Shown: positions 26,402 to 33,685, numbered from the stretch's first letter. The stretch is DNA of 34,510 nt from DATAGZ01 sp036263455 (GCA_036263455.1 DATAGZ010000005.1:1-34510); one strand, 5' to 3'. Notes: generated by a model not told the origin, from the sequence alone. A program made the numbers and translations.

Positions 26402-28043
26402 GACCCCCCGCGCGGTGCGCGAGCGAAAAGGCCAGCCAGATCACCGCGCATTGCGCCAGGGCATAGAGCGCGGTGACATGGCGATTACCCGCAGATGATA
26501 ATTGAATGGCCGCGGTGGCCAGCGTTTCCAGCCGGCCGGCCGCGGCAAGAATGGTGGGAAGATAGAGCGACAGGGAAACGGCAAAACCGATCGCGAGCCC
26601 TTGGGCCAGCGGTCCGCGCAGTAAAGGCAAGGTGATTCGGAAAAGGACTCGCCAGCGTCCCGCGCCAAGGGACCTGGCGCTGCGACGATAGCGGGGATCG
26701 AGCGTCCGCCAGGAATCGGCCAGGGAAAGATAGAAATATGGAAAAACGAACAAAAGATGCGCCCAGAGGATGGCCGGCCACGATCCCTGGATGCCGAACA
26801 GGATCAGAAGAAAGGCAATGCCCAGCATGAAGACGATATCGGGAAAGACCAGCGGCACATAGAGGAGAGGGAGCGCGGCCCCTGCCCCCGCGGCAATTTC
26901 CAGCAATGCGATGGCGAGGGCGGCCGCGAGCACGCTCGCCGCCAGGGCGAGCAGAATTGCGGGCGCCGCGATCCGTAGGATCATGCCACTCTGATCCCGC
27001 CAATGGTCGAGGGACATGTCCATAGGCCACGGATCGGGAAAGGGCCACAGGCCGGCGAGCGACCAGAGGATCAACATGGCGAAGCTCGTCGCGGCCAGCA
27101 GGACGAGACTCATGCTCACGCCACCGAGTAGGACATTGGCCGACAAGCAGAGCCAGCGCGGGAAATCCCTGCTTCCATTGCTCAACCACGGGCGGAACGC
27201 CTGGCCCAGGAGTCGCAACAGCACGCCTCCTGCCAGGAGAAAACCACCGACCAGGACGAGATGCAGCACGGCCGCCGCCGCGGCCGTGAAACGCAGGGAA
27301 ATATCGGGATCGTTCATCCATTGCAGAATCCGCAGCGGGAAAGTAGGGGGTGCGTTCGGTCCCACGATCTGGGCCATGTCGGTCACGGAAAAGGCATAAG
27401 CAATGACGGCCAAGAGCGGATAGCGCCATTGCCGGAAGAGCTGGGGGGCGACAATCTTCGCCCAGGCGATGGCTCGCGAATATCCCAGCGCCTGAGCCGC
27501 CTGCAGGTAATGCGGCGCGCCGAGACGTCCGAGCGCCGCATAGCCGGTCAGAATCAAAAACGGCGTTTCCTTGATGACGAGAACGAGCGCGAGCGCGAGC
27601 CCGTTCCGGTCTTGGATGATGGTCCAGTCCGGCGGAACGTCGAGTGGGCCGCAGCACCACGACCAAAGACGAAAGAGCCATCCCGAGGGCGCGAGGACGA
27701 AAGCGAGGCCGATCGCGAGCGCGGCGTGCGGCGTGGCGAGGATGGCGCCTGCGGCGCGCAGGATCGGAAGGCGACGGTATCCATCGGCGTGATAGACGCA
27801 AAAAAAAGCCAGCAGCAGCGAAAAGAAACTGGCGAGTAGCGCCGCAATCAGAGTGGTCATGAGCGACGTCGCGAGCCCGGGCGCGGCGAAAAGCGCCCGC
27901 CACGGCGCCAGAGAGAAACGGTCGCCGCCCAAGGCAGGGAAATAGCCAAAGGCGGGTAGAACTGCGATCACCGTGCCCACCGCCACAGGAATAACGATCG
28001 GCGCGACGAACAAGCCGCGTGACAAGCCCTTCCAGCGCTTCAT
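26394..28043 (-). CDS. ABC transporter permease, YnjC-like (fused double permease)
   Basis: A 549-residue protein with two ABC permease domains in one chain and about twelve membrane helices, as in E. coli YnjC and related iron or thiamine permeases (FbpB/ThiP type). EAA-loop-like segments are seen in each half: ALGYSRAIAWAKIVAPQLFR in the first and ARSLGAGRWRVLFRITLPLL in the second. It forms the whole membrane channel alone and pairs with two ATPase copies. The first half is more diverged (extra loops around DVPPDWTIIQDRNG). It starts 30 bp after the binding-protein gene with no clear ribosome binding site. Confidence 0.92.
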   Translation of the reverse strand: MKRWKGLSRGLFVAPIVIPVAVGTVIAVLPAFGYFPALGGDRFSLAPWRALFAAPGLATSLMTTLIAALLASFFSLLLAFFCVYHADGYRRLPILRAAGAILATPHAALAIGLAFVLAPSGWLFRLWSWCCGPLDVPPDWTIIQDRNGLALALVLVIKETPFLILTGYAALGRLGAPHYLQAAQALGYSRAIAWAKIVAPQLFRQWRYPLLAVIAYAFSVTDMAQIVGPNAPPTFPLRILQWMNDPDISLRFTAAAAAVLHLVLVGGFLLAGGVLLRLLGQAFRPWLSNGSRDFPRWLCLSANVLLGGVSMSLVLLAATSFAMLILWSLAGLWPFPDPWPMDMSLDHWRDQSGMILRIAAPAILLALAASVLAAALAIALLEIAAGAGAALPLLYVPLVFPDIVFMLGIAFLLILFGIQGSWPAILWAHLLFVFPYFYLSLADSWRTLDPRYRRSARSLGAGRWRVLFRITLPLLRGPLAQGLAIGFAVSLSLYLPTILAAAGRLETLATAAIQLSSAGNRHVTALYALAQCAVIWLAFSLAHRAGGHV

Positions 28044-28073
28044 TGCGGTCAGGCCAGGGCGAGCGACGCGGCG

Positions 28074-29285
28074 TCAGGCCGCATAGCGCTTGGCCCAGCC
28101 TTGCTGCAGCAGCATGACCCAGCTCGGATGCGGCTCCGCGAGCTTCGCGCCCAGCGCCTCGGCGCGTGGGGTAGCCGGGCCGAGCGGCAGGGCGGTGAAC
28201 GCGTCGCGCTCGGCGGCGGGAAGTCTCGCCTCGTCGAGAATGGTGGGATCACCCCAGATGCGCGGATCCTGCTTGCGGCGTTGCGCTTCAGGCGACATGA
28301 GGAAGTCCACCGCGACCAGGGCGCCCTCCTTGGACGATGCATTGGCGGGGATGGCGAGGAAGTGCGCATTGGCGATGGTTCCACCCTGCAAGGTGAAAGG
28401 GACGATTGTCGGCGGCAGGAGCTTCTGCGCAATCGCCGAGGAGGCATCCGCCGGATTGAAGGCGAAATAAATGTCCGCCTCGCCGTCGGCGACCAGTTGG
28501 CGATGCTGAGCCGAATCCTTGGGGAAATTCTTTCCTTGGCGCCAGAGATGGGGATGGAGCGTGTCCAGATAATCCCACAGCTTCTGCGTGTGAGCTGGAA
28601 ATTGCGCGGGATCGGCCGGGCGGCTGAACAGCGTCCGGTCCTCATAGCTGTCGAGCAGCACCTGCTTCAAAAAGGTCGTGCCGTGGAAATCCGGGGGCGC
28701 CGGATAAGTGAACCGGCCCGGATGGGCGGCCGCCCAGGCGGCGATCTTCGCGAGTGAATCGGGAGATTCGGGCACGCGCCGGCTCGCGCGGAAAAAGACC
28801 AGCTGCGCCAGACCCCAGGGCGCTTCATAGCCTTCGATGGGCACGGTGAAATCGGCCGTGAAGGTCGGATTGGCGGCATCGATATACCGCGCGCTCGGCA
28901 CGCTTTCGAGAAACGGCCCGTAGAGCAGGTCGCGGCCCTTGAGCGCCGCGAAATTCTCGCCATTCAGCCAGAGCAGATCGACCGAGCCGCGCGCCTGGCC
29001 TACCGCCTTCTCGGCCAAAATGCGCGAAACCGCCTCGGCGGTCGCGCCGAGCTTGACGTGGTGCAGGCCGATGCCATGGCGCTTGCTCAATTCATCCGCC
29101 GCCCAGGCGATATAGGCGTTGATGCGCTCGTCCCCCGCCCAGGCATTGAAGAAGACCTCCTGGCCGCGCGCCTTCTTCAAGGTCGCCGCCCAGTCGAGAC
29201 GCGTTTCGCCGTGAGCACGAAACATTCTGGCCGTGCCGCCCAAGGCCAATGTGCCGAGCAGAACGGTCCGCCGTGCAAATTTCAT
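28074..29285 (-). CDS. ABC transporter substrate-binding protein, YnjB-like
   Basis: A periplasmic binding protein of 403 residues. The N-terminus MKFARRTVLLGTLALGG has a twin Arg, so Tat export is possible. YnjB-type features are EVFFNAWAGDERINAYIAWA, HVKLGATAEAVSRILAEKA, VDLLWLNGENFAALK and YEAPWGLAQLVFF. GGAGG lies 6 nt before the ATG. It is the first gene of a complete three-gene importer. The family is distantly related to thiamine/iron/sulfate-binding proteins; the ligand is unknown. No TPP riboswitch is visible upstream, which argues weakly against thiamine. Confidence 0.92.
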   Translation of the reverse strand: MKFARRTVLLGTLALGGTARMFRAHGETRLDWAATLKKARGQEVFFNAWAGDERINAYIAWAADELSKRHGIGLHHVKLGATAEAVSRILAEKAVGQARGSVDLLWLNGENFAALKGRDLLYGPFLESVPSARYIDAANPTFTADFTVPIEGYEAPWGLAQLVFFRASRRVPESPDSLAKIAAWAAAHPGRFTYPAPPDFHGTTFLKQVLLDSYEDRTLFSRPADPAQFPAHTQKLWDYLDTLHPHLWRQGKNFPKDSAQHRQLVADGEADIYFAFNPADASSAIAQKLLPPTIVPFTLQGGTIANAHFLAIPANASSKEGALVAVDFLMSPEAQRRKQDPRIWGDPTILDEARLPAAERDAFTALPLGPATPRAEALGAKLAEPHPSWVMLLQQGWAKRYAA

Positions 29286-29366
29286 GTCACCCTCCCCATA
29301 TCGACGCCAGGATCGACCGACGCCGCTTTGTTGAGATGGGCCAGCACGAGATCCGTCCCATCCGCC

Positions 29367-29394
29367 TTGAATCTTGTCGAACCTCCTCTATACT
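29367..29394 (+). promoter_or_regulatory. promoter of the tRNA-Gly gene
   Basis: TTGAAT (29367-29372), a 16-nt spacer and TATACT (29389-29394) place the transcript start near 29401, about 6 nt before the tRNA. Confidence 0.65.
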
Positions 29395-29406
29395 CCATCG
29401 CCGCGG

Positions 29407-29480
29407 GCGGGTGTAGCTCAATGGTAGAGCAGAAGCTTCCCAAGCTTACGACGAGGGTTCGATTCCCTTCACCCGCTCCA
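29407..29480 (+). tRNA. tRNA-Gly (anticodon CCC)
   Basis: The 74-nt sequence folds as a cloverleaf with encoded CCA. The acceptor stem GCGGGTG/CACCCGC is perfect, the D-arm is GCTC/GAGC, and the anticodon loop TTCCCAA gives CCC at positions 34-36. The T-arm contains GGGTTCGATTCCC. The discriminator base is T. The outermost anticodon-stem pair is a G-A mismatch, which I believe is usual for this tRNA in alphaproteobacteria. It reads GGG glycine codons. Foreign-looking DNA begins right after its 3' end, a common integration position. Confidence 0.97.
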
Positions 29481-29597
29481 AGCTTTTCAAGGGCTTAAGA
29501 ACAGCCCGCGATCTTCCTCGCATTGATATTAGGTGACTACTCGTCCACTTCTGTTGGTAGGGATGATTCACATCGAGACCAATGGTACAAAAACAAA

Positions 29598-29626
29598 TTG
29601 ATTCAAGCGTGGAACCAATATATAGA
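29598..29626 (+). promoter_or_regulatory. promoter of the HigB-like / ImmA module
   Basis: TTGATT (29598-29603), a 17-nt spacer and TATAGA (29621-29626) precede the toxin-like gene. Predicted start near 29633 gives a leader of about 36 nt. The region 29481-29597 between the tRNA and this promoter holds no recognised gene. Confidence 0.6.
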
Positions 29627-29668
29627 GCGGTATTAATCTGATGTTGCTAAATATGGTGCGTCTAAACG

Positions 29669-29989
29669 ATGGAAATCGCATTTCAGACAAGGGTTCTTCG
29701 AACTATATGTCTGAGCGCGAGTAGAATGGATGAACGATACGGAGCCGAAGGTGGGGCATTGCTTAGAAGGTGGTTAGCAGATGCACGCGCCGCGGGGTGC
29801 TTAGGCGACATGCCATTATCGCCAGCTCCTAATGGCTCTGGCGAGAAAGCTGTGGTCGAGTTGGGCGCGGGGTTAAGGATTTTCGTAAAAGCGAATCATC
29901 GGAAACCACCTAAGCTGGTCGGCGGAAAAATAGATTGGAGCAGCGTTGCCCGGATTCTTATTCAGCGGATAGTAAAGGGCAATGACTAA
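29669..29989 (+). CDS. HigB-like (RelE/ParE superfamily) toxin
   Basis: A 106-residue protein of the 'killer protein' branch of RelE/ParE. The N-terminus MEIAFQTRVLRTICLSASRM and RYGAEGGALLRRWLADARAA match the helical start of these toxins, and the end (GLRIFVKANHRKPPKL, then WSSVARILIQRIVKGND) matches their last strands. Such toxins cut mRNA on the ribosome. Here the middle (LSPAPNGSGEKAVVELG) is short. No Shine-Dalgarno sequence is visible, and the ATG at 29669 is the first in frame. It overlaps the next gene by 8 bp, the usual toxin-antitoxin coupling with the toxin first, as in higBA. Confidence 0.78.
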   Translation: MEIAFQTRVLRTICLSASRMDERYGAEGGALLRRWLADARAAGCLGDMPLSPAPNGSGEKAVVELGAGLRIFVKANHRKPPKLVGGKIDWSSVARILIQRIVKGND

Positions 29990-31103
29990 TATAGCTCAAC
30001 TTCCAACATTCGATCCTGACTGGGTAGTGCCGCCAGGAGCTACTATCGCCGCTATTCTGGCTGATCGTGGAATCTCGCGTGGGAGCTTTGCTGAAACCCT
30101 TGGGGAAAGCATTGAAGCTATTCAACGATTGCTTCTCGGCCTTGAGGTTATAGATAAAAACCTAGCAGATCGGCTCTCCAAATGCCTGGGTTCACCCTCG
30201 GCATTCTGGATGGCTCGAGAAGCCCAATACCGAATTGACTCAAAAAAAATCCAGGACAGCGAGGCGAAAGCTGCTCGCGAAGCCTGGATTAAACAATTCC
30301 CCATTCACGAAATGGCAACTTATGGCTGGATTGCGAAATTCCAATCGCTGAATGAGGCTGCTACGAAATGTCTAAATTTTTTTGGCGTGCCAGATGTAGC
30401 GACTTGGCAAGCTCGGTATAGTAAAGCGGCCTCGACTGCCACTTTTCGCATATCAGCGTCTGCTAGGTTCAATCCTGGTTCTGTCACCGCTTGGCTACGC
30501 TGGGCAGAGCTTGTTGCCGGGCGGACTCCCTGTAATCATTGGGATTCGGGAAAGTTTCGAACATGTCTACAGGCTGCTAGGCGTATGACTTGGCAGAAAA
30601 ATCCCGGCATCTTTTTGCCAAGATTGCGTCAACTTTGCGCTGAGGCTGGGGTGGCTGTAGTGGTCGCGCGCACACCGAGAGGGTGTCCCGCGAGCGGGGC
30701 AACATGTTTCTTGTCGCCCAACAAAGCGATGATGGTGTTAAGCTTCCGCTATAGATCAGATGATCAGTTTTGGTTCACGTTTTTCCATGAAGCGGCACAT
30801 CTACTTCTGCATGGTCGTGACCTACTATTTTTAGAGGATGAAGGCGAAGTCACTTTAGATGAAGAGAAGGAAGCAAATGAATTTGCTGAGGAAATTTTAA
30901 TACCGTCGCATCTTGCGAAGGAGTTCAACGCATTACAGCCAGACAAGGACTCAATTCTTTGCTTTGCAAGAAGCATCGGAATTGCGCCGGGGCTTATCGT
31001 AGGACAGCTCCAGTATGGAAAGCGCCTCGCTCATGACCGTCTGAATTGGCTAAAACGGCGCTATGACTGGGATCAAATCGAGGCGGACCGACTTATCCCC
31101 TAA
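29982..31103 (+). CDS. HigA-like HTH protein fused to ImmA/IrrE-type metallopeptidase
   Basis: A 373-residue fusion. Residues about 18-80 are a HigA/XRE helix-turn-helix (TIAAILADRGISRGSFAETL, SIEAIQRLLLG, LADRLSKCLGSPSAFWM). Residues about 95-205 are a helical linker with Trp-rich segments and no known motif. The C-terminus is a COG2856 (ImmA/IrrE) peptidase with H269-E270-A-A-H273 and a probable third ligand E300 in ANEFAEEILIP. The N-terminal part should repress the module and neutralise the toxin. The peptidase part may cleave a regulator upon a signal, as ImmA cleaves ImmR and IrrE cleaves DdrO. Its stop overlaps that of the convergent gene by 11 bp. Confidence 0.85.
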   Translation: MTNIAQLPTFDPDWVVPPGATIAAILADRGISRGSFAETLGESIEAIQRLLLGLEVIDKNLADRLSKCLGSPSAFWMAREAQYRIDSKKIQDSEAKAAREAWIKQFPIHEMATYGWIAKFQSLNEAATKCLNFFGVPDVATWQARYSKAASTATFRISASARFNPGSVTAWLRWAELVAGRTPCNHWDSGKFRTCLQAARRMTWQKNPGIFLPRLRQLCAEAGVAVVVARTPRGCPASGATCFLSPNKAMMVLSFRYRSDDQFWFTFFHEAAHLLLHGRDLLFLEDEGEVTLDEEKEANEFAEEILIPSHLAKEFNALQPDKDSILCFARSIGIAPGLIVGQLQYGKRLAHDRLNWLKRRYDWDQIEADRLIP

Positions 31104-32037
31104 ATTGCATATAGGTATTTGGGGATTTCTGCCAGTTGCACAAGGCATCTTCAAGAACTTGGGCTCCTAGCTGAATTTCTTTTCCAAAGTCGATAAGCCT
31201 TCCTTCTAGCTCCCGCTCCGAAAGACGTGCATCGCAAGCCCCTCCAAACAGGAGACGAGCGCCCGCCAGGGGACCCGTTGCTCCCATTAGGAAAGTAGAG
31301 CCAGCATCAATAGGGGCGATGCCAAGCTTTCCAAGCATTGTTAAGAAATCGAATTTTCCCAGACGCCCAAATCGCTGAACTACAGCCATGGAGTTGTATA
31401 GGGCTTCGAACACGGCGTGAGGGTTTTGGCCTACGGCTTTATGTTGTTCACGAACCATATCATTATGTGTCCCTGCGGGAGCCACCCAAGCCACATAAGA
31501 ATCTATGACGGCTGCAGTTCCTTTGTTAGATGACGCACTCAGGCTCTCGTATTTTCGGTGATTGCTGAAGCGCCGTAATATTCCATCGGCCCCTCTTAGG
31601 GTAGATTCATTGACCGCAAGCCAAGACCGGAACGCGGAAGGATCCCGTGAAGTAGTGGCCCAATTCCAGAGACCACCTTGTCCGAGTTTGCCATACACAT
31701 CGCGGATGAGACGCCATCCATCCACAGCATGTTTTCCAAAATGGGTAGCTAAGAATACTAGCCACCAAGCTTCATCATACTCACCACGTCGATTATATAG
31801 AACCGCTGCCCGCAGCGGGTCAAATATACTAGATGTAGGATCCATGCGTGCTGGGTCATGAAGCGCATCGCGAATATGGTAGGCGAACTTAATACGACGT
31901 AAACTGTCAATAAGTTGAGCTACTAAGGTCTCGGAGCGTCCGGCCGCCGCTAGGCCAGGAAGCGAACTTACCTTGGTTTCGTAATGCATTACAGCTCGCA
32001 TTAGCTGCTGGGCGCATACCCTGTCCTTGGGTCTCAT
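31093..32037 (-). CDS. alpha-glutamyl/putrescinyl thymine pyrophosphorylase-like protein (clade 3 type)
   Basis: A 314-residue soluble protein, start set by GGAGG 5 nt before the ATG at 32037, one base after the stop of the synthase gene. I recognise it, with moderate confidence, as the aGPT-Pplase family (clade 3): FGRLGKFDFLTMLGKLG at 223-239, GATGPLAGARLLFGG at 252-266 and the terminal EDALCNWQ at 296-303. Known relatives in phages attach amino acids or polyamines to pyrophosphorylated 5-hydroxymethyluracil in DNA. The first ~200 residues (ALHDPARMDPTSSIFDPLRA, AWWLVFLATHFGKHAVDGWR, GLWNWATTSRDPSAFRSWL) resemble the helical glycosylase-like scaffold. No DNA kinase of that pathway is adjacent, so its acceptor may differ. 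Confidence 0.62.
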   Translation of the reverse strand: MRPKDRVCAQQLMRAVMHYETKVSSLPGLAAAGRSETLVAQLIDSLRRIKFAYHIRDALHDPARMDPTSSIFDPLRAAVLYNRRGEYDEAWWLVFLATHFGKHAVDGWRLIRDVYGKLGQGGLWNWATTSRDPSAFRSWLAVNESTLRGADGILRRFSNHRKYESLSASSNKGTAAVIDSYVAWVAPAGTHNDMVREQHKAVGQNPHAVFEALYNSMAVVQRFGRLGKFDFLTMLGKLGIAPIDAGSTFLMGATGPLAGARLLFGGACDARLSERELEGRLIDFGKEIQLGAQVLEDALCNWQKSPNTYMQFRG

Positions 32038-32038
32038 A

Positions 32039-33094
32039 CTATCCTCCCACCTGGCGAAGGGATAGGGCGCCAAGCAGGTCTGGTTGTATAGAATCTAATT
32101 GTGCAGATTCCAGACTATCCAGCAACATAACCTGGCGACCGCGGATGAAGGCATTATAGATAGGGCTCGCCATTTCATTCTTAATTCTAACCAGTTGACG
32201 GAGGCAATCCTTCTTGCCGTATAAAGCTTTGATTCGCAATAGTCTTGCCAAATCCAGCCAGTAAGAATTAATATTGTCTGGAACCGGCTCAGGAAAGCCG
32301 CCTCTTATCGCCTGTTCGCTGTCAAGCAACCATTTTACAGAATTCCAAGGGTCTTCCTTTGGCATAGATGGCATAACTATCGGTTCCTGAAAACCTTCGT
32401 TAAGATATTTACGAGCTTTCGCTATATCATCATTATAAAGATGGAGACTGCCGACAAAGTGGCTATAAATCCCAATTTCAAGACCAAGTGTTCTCGCTAC
32501 CAACTCCTGTATGAATGTAAAGGCAAAGACATCGCCGGGGAGCCCCCGATAAATGTCATTTGATCGCATGGTGGTAGCTACGTGCAATTTTTTCCCGCGC
32601 GGCAGGAATTGAATTGTTGTAGTACAAGGAACATCGTTATTTCCTTCCCCTAGGTCGGATTTATCAAAAATCTGAGCAACTGCCTGCCGTGTATCTGAGC
32701 TACCCTGTTTTTGCTTGAGTGTCGCCAAAAGCTTCGCCATCTGACTTTCTTTACCACCAAACAGACGAGGTCCATAAGCTCCGGGTGCATATACCGCCTC
32801 GGGAGAAGCATTGATAAATTTACGGTAGGCCGGAATATAATATTCAATGTACTTTAGGCAATCTGAGCCCGAAAGGTACCAGAGCGTCTCTCCCAAAGAG
32901 CTAAGTAGGACTCCTCCCCGATCCTCCGTGCGACTGAGTCGAGATGTCGGATTAGATAGCTCTACGAGTACAGAGGTAAATTCGCGTGCTGGTCCTTTGC
33001 TTGATATGGTTTGTGCACCTTTTTTGATTAGACGGGGTATGAGTCCCCTGAGAACGTCATCGAGAGTATCAGCCTTGAAGTGCATATTGATCAT
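32039..33094 (-). CDS. thymidylate synthase-fold enzyme, predicted deoxycytidylate (hydroxy)methylase
   Basis: A 351-residue ThyA-fold enzyme. The nucleophile is C157 in VPCTTTIQFLP; R177-S178-N-D180 matches the RSxD phosphate/nucleotide motif; E69, W72 and Y107 (GAYGPR) match E. coli E58, W80-region and Y94; H218 and Y220 (GSLHLYND) match H207/Y209. After RSND-IYRGLP the residue equal to E. coli N177 is D188. Asn there selects uracil; Asp at this place is the hallmark of T4 dCMP hydroxymethylase. So dCMP rather than dUMP is the predicted substrate, with methylene-tetrahydrofolate as donor. The C-terminal ~100 residues exceed ThyA and lack its usual end (PVAI). First gene of a two-gene operon. 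Confidence 0.8.
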   Translation of the reverse strand: MINMHFKADTLDDVLRGLIPRLIKKGAQTISSKGPAREFTSVLVELSNPTSRLSRTEDRGGVLLSSLGETLWYLSGSDCLKYIEYYIPAYRKFINASPEAVYAPGAYGPRLFGGKESQMAKLLATLKQKQGSSDTRQAVAQIFDKSDLGEGNNDVPCTTTIQFLPRGKKLHVATTMRSNDIYRGLPGDVFAFTFIQELVARTLGLEIGIYSHFVGSLHLYNDDIAKARKYLNEGFQEPIVMPSMPKEDPWNSVKWLLDSEQAIRGGFPEPVPDNINSYWLDLARLLRIKALYGKKDCLRQLVRIKNEMASPIYNAFIRGRQVMLLDSLESAQLDSIQPDLLGALSLRQVGG

Positions 33095-33132
33095 CCGGTA
33101 GTTTCATTCTGCACAAGAACTTCCTGACACAT

Positions 33133-33162
33133 TGTATAGCAGAGGGTTAAAAATAGAAACAA
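33133..33162 (-). promoter_or_regulatory. promoter of the ThyA-like / pyrophosphorylase-like operon
   Basis: On the minus strand TTGTTT (33162-33157), an 18-nt spacer and TATACA (33138-33133) lie 39 nt upstream of the synthase start. Predicted start is near 33126. No dyad that would suggest an operator is seen close by. Confidence 0.55.
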
Positions 33163-33205
33163 TCTCGTCGGAAGTGTTTTTGCTAAATTTCAATGCTGGA
33201 GCGAA

Positions 33206-33400
33206 GAAAAGGTCGAGATCCGGCCCGGCAATGTGACCACATGCCCGCCAGATAAGAAGCACTGGCACGGCGCGACCGACAGGACTGCCATGGGCGTATA
33301 TTGCGATTCAATAATCAAAGATGGGCGGAATGTCGAGTGGCTGGAAAAAGTCGCTGACGAACAATATTTTATAGGCGCAGCATCGCTGGAGAATGAGTAG
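33206..33400 (+). pseudogene. 3' fragment of a cupin-domain gene
   Basis: The frame from about 33206 to the TAG at 33398-33400 reads ...EKVEIRPGNVTTCPPDKKHW, then HGATDRTAMGVYCDS, GRNVEWLEKVADEQY. This is the C-terminal part of small cupins (often next to or fused with carboxymuconolactone decarboxylases), where the text is usually IRPGDVVWIPPGVKHWHGA and NVEWMEKVSDEQY. No start codon, ribosome binding site or the first two thirds of the protein is present, so it is a remnant. It marks the right-hand border zone of the AT-rich segment. Confidence 0.75.
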
Positions 33401-33613
33401 GGGAGTCGCGCGTCTCCTCTCGCTTCGTCCCCTTTACCTCCGTCACGCCGCGCTGGCCCGGATTAGGCGAGGAAACGCTGATCTCCGCGGTCAGCACGTC
33501 ATTGTCGCGATGCACCTGCGACACCGCCTCGACCCCCTTCGCATCGGCTTCGCCGTGGGTTAGGCCGTTTCGGCGACTTCGCCGATATGGGCCAGACGTT
33601 CCCAGTGTTTTCC
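33401..33613 (-). pseudogene. decayed minus-strand coding remnant (MaoC-like?)
   Basis: On the minus strand two frames carry protein-like text: GKHWERLAHIGEVAETA then a stop (33613-33560), and in a second frame GLTHGEADAKG, VEAVSQVHRDNDVLTAEISV, SSPNPGQRGVTEVKGTKREE (about 33575-33401). The pieces recall the start and middle of MaoC-type dehydratases (G-x-x-W-E...G; D-x-L-x-A-E...RPGQGIVTV), with a frame break and internal loss. The family call is tentative; that this is a broken gene is more secure than what it was. Confidence 0.35.
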
Positions 33614-33633
33614 ACCCCAGGTTGGTTACAATC

Positions 33634-33662
33634 TTAAGTTGTGTAATGTTTATGATGATAAT
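33634..33662 (+). promoter_or_regulatory. possible promoter of the RTX gene
   Basis: TTAAGT (33634-33639), 17 nt, GATAAT (33657-33662) lie just upstream of the AGGAGG ribosome binding site. The -10 is good and the -35 is poor, so activation by a regulator may be needed. Confidence 0.35.
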
Positions 33663-33685
33663 CTGACCATAACAGGAGGCGATTC

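Larger units (their letters stand above)
29481..33205. other. candidate genomic island next to tRNA-Gly
   Basis: The DNA from the tRNA 3' end to the cupin fragment is visibly AT-richer than the rest, with A/T-ending codons frequent. It contains only accessory-type genes (toxin-antitoxin/peptidase pair; nucleotide-modifying pair). The tRNA border, the change in composition and gene fragments on the far side fit horizontal acquisition. I found no integrase and no clear second copy of the tRNA 3' end (attR), so the mechanism is unproven and the right border is approximate. Confidence 0.6.

Noticed and set aside
29286..29400. TPP riboswitch before the YnjB-like gene
   Set aside because: No THI-box-like conserved segments were found on the minus strand, and the leader is too short for the aptamer.
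33095..33650. attR copy of the tRNA-Gly 3' end
   Set aside because: No stretch matching the last 20 bases of the tRNA was found by eye. The CCCCTTTAC run at 33429-33437 is only a chance partial likeness.
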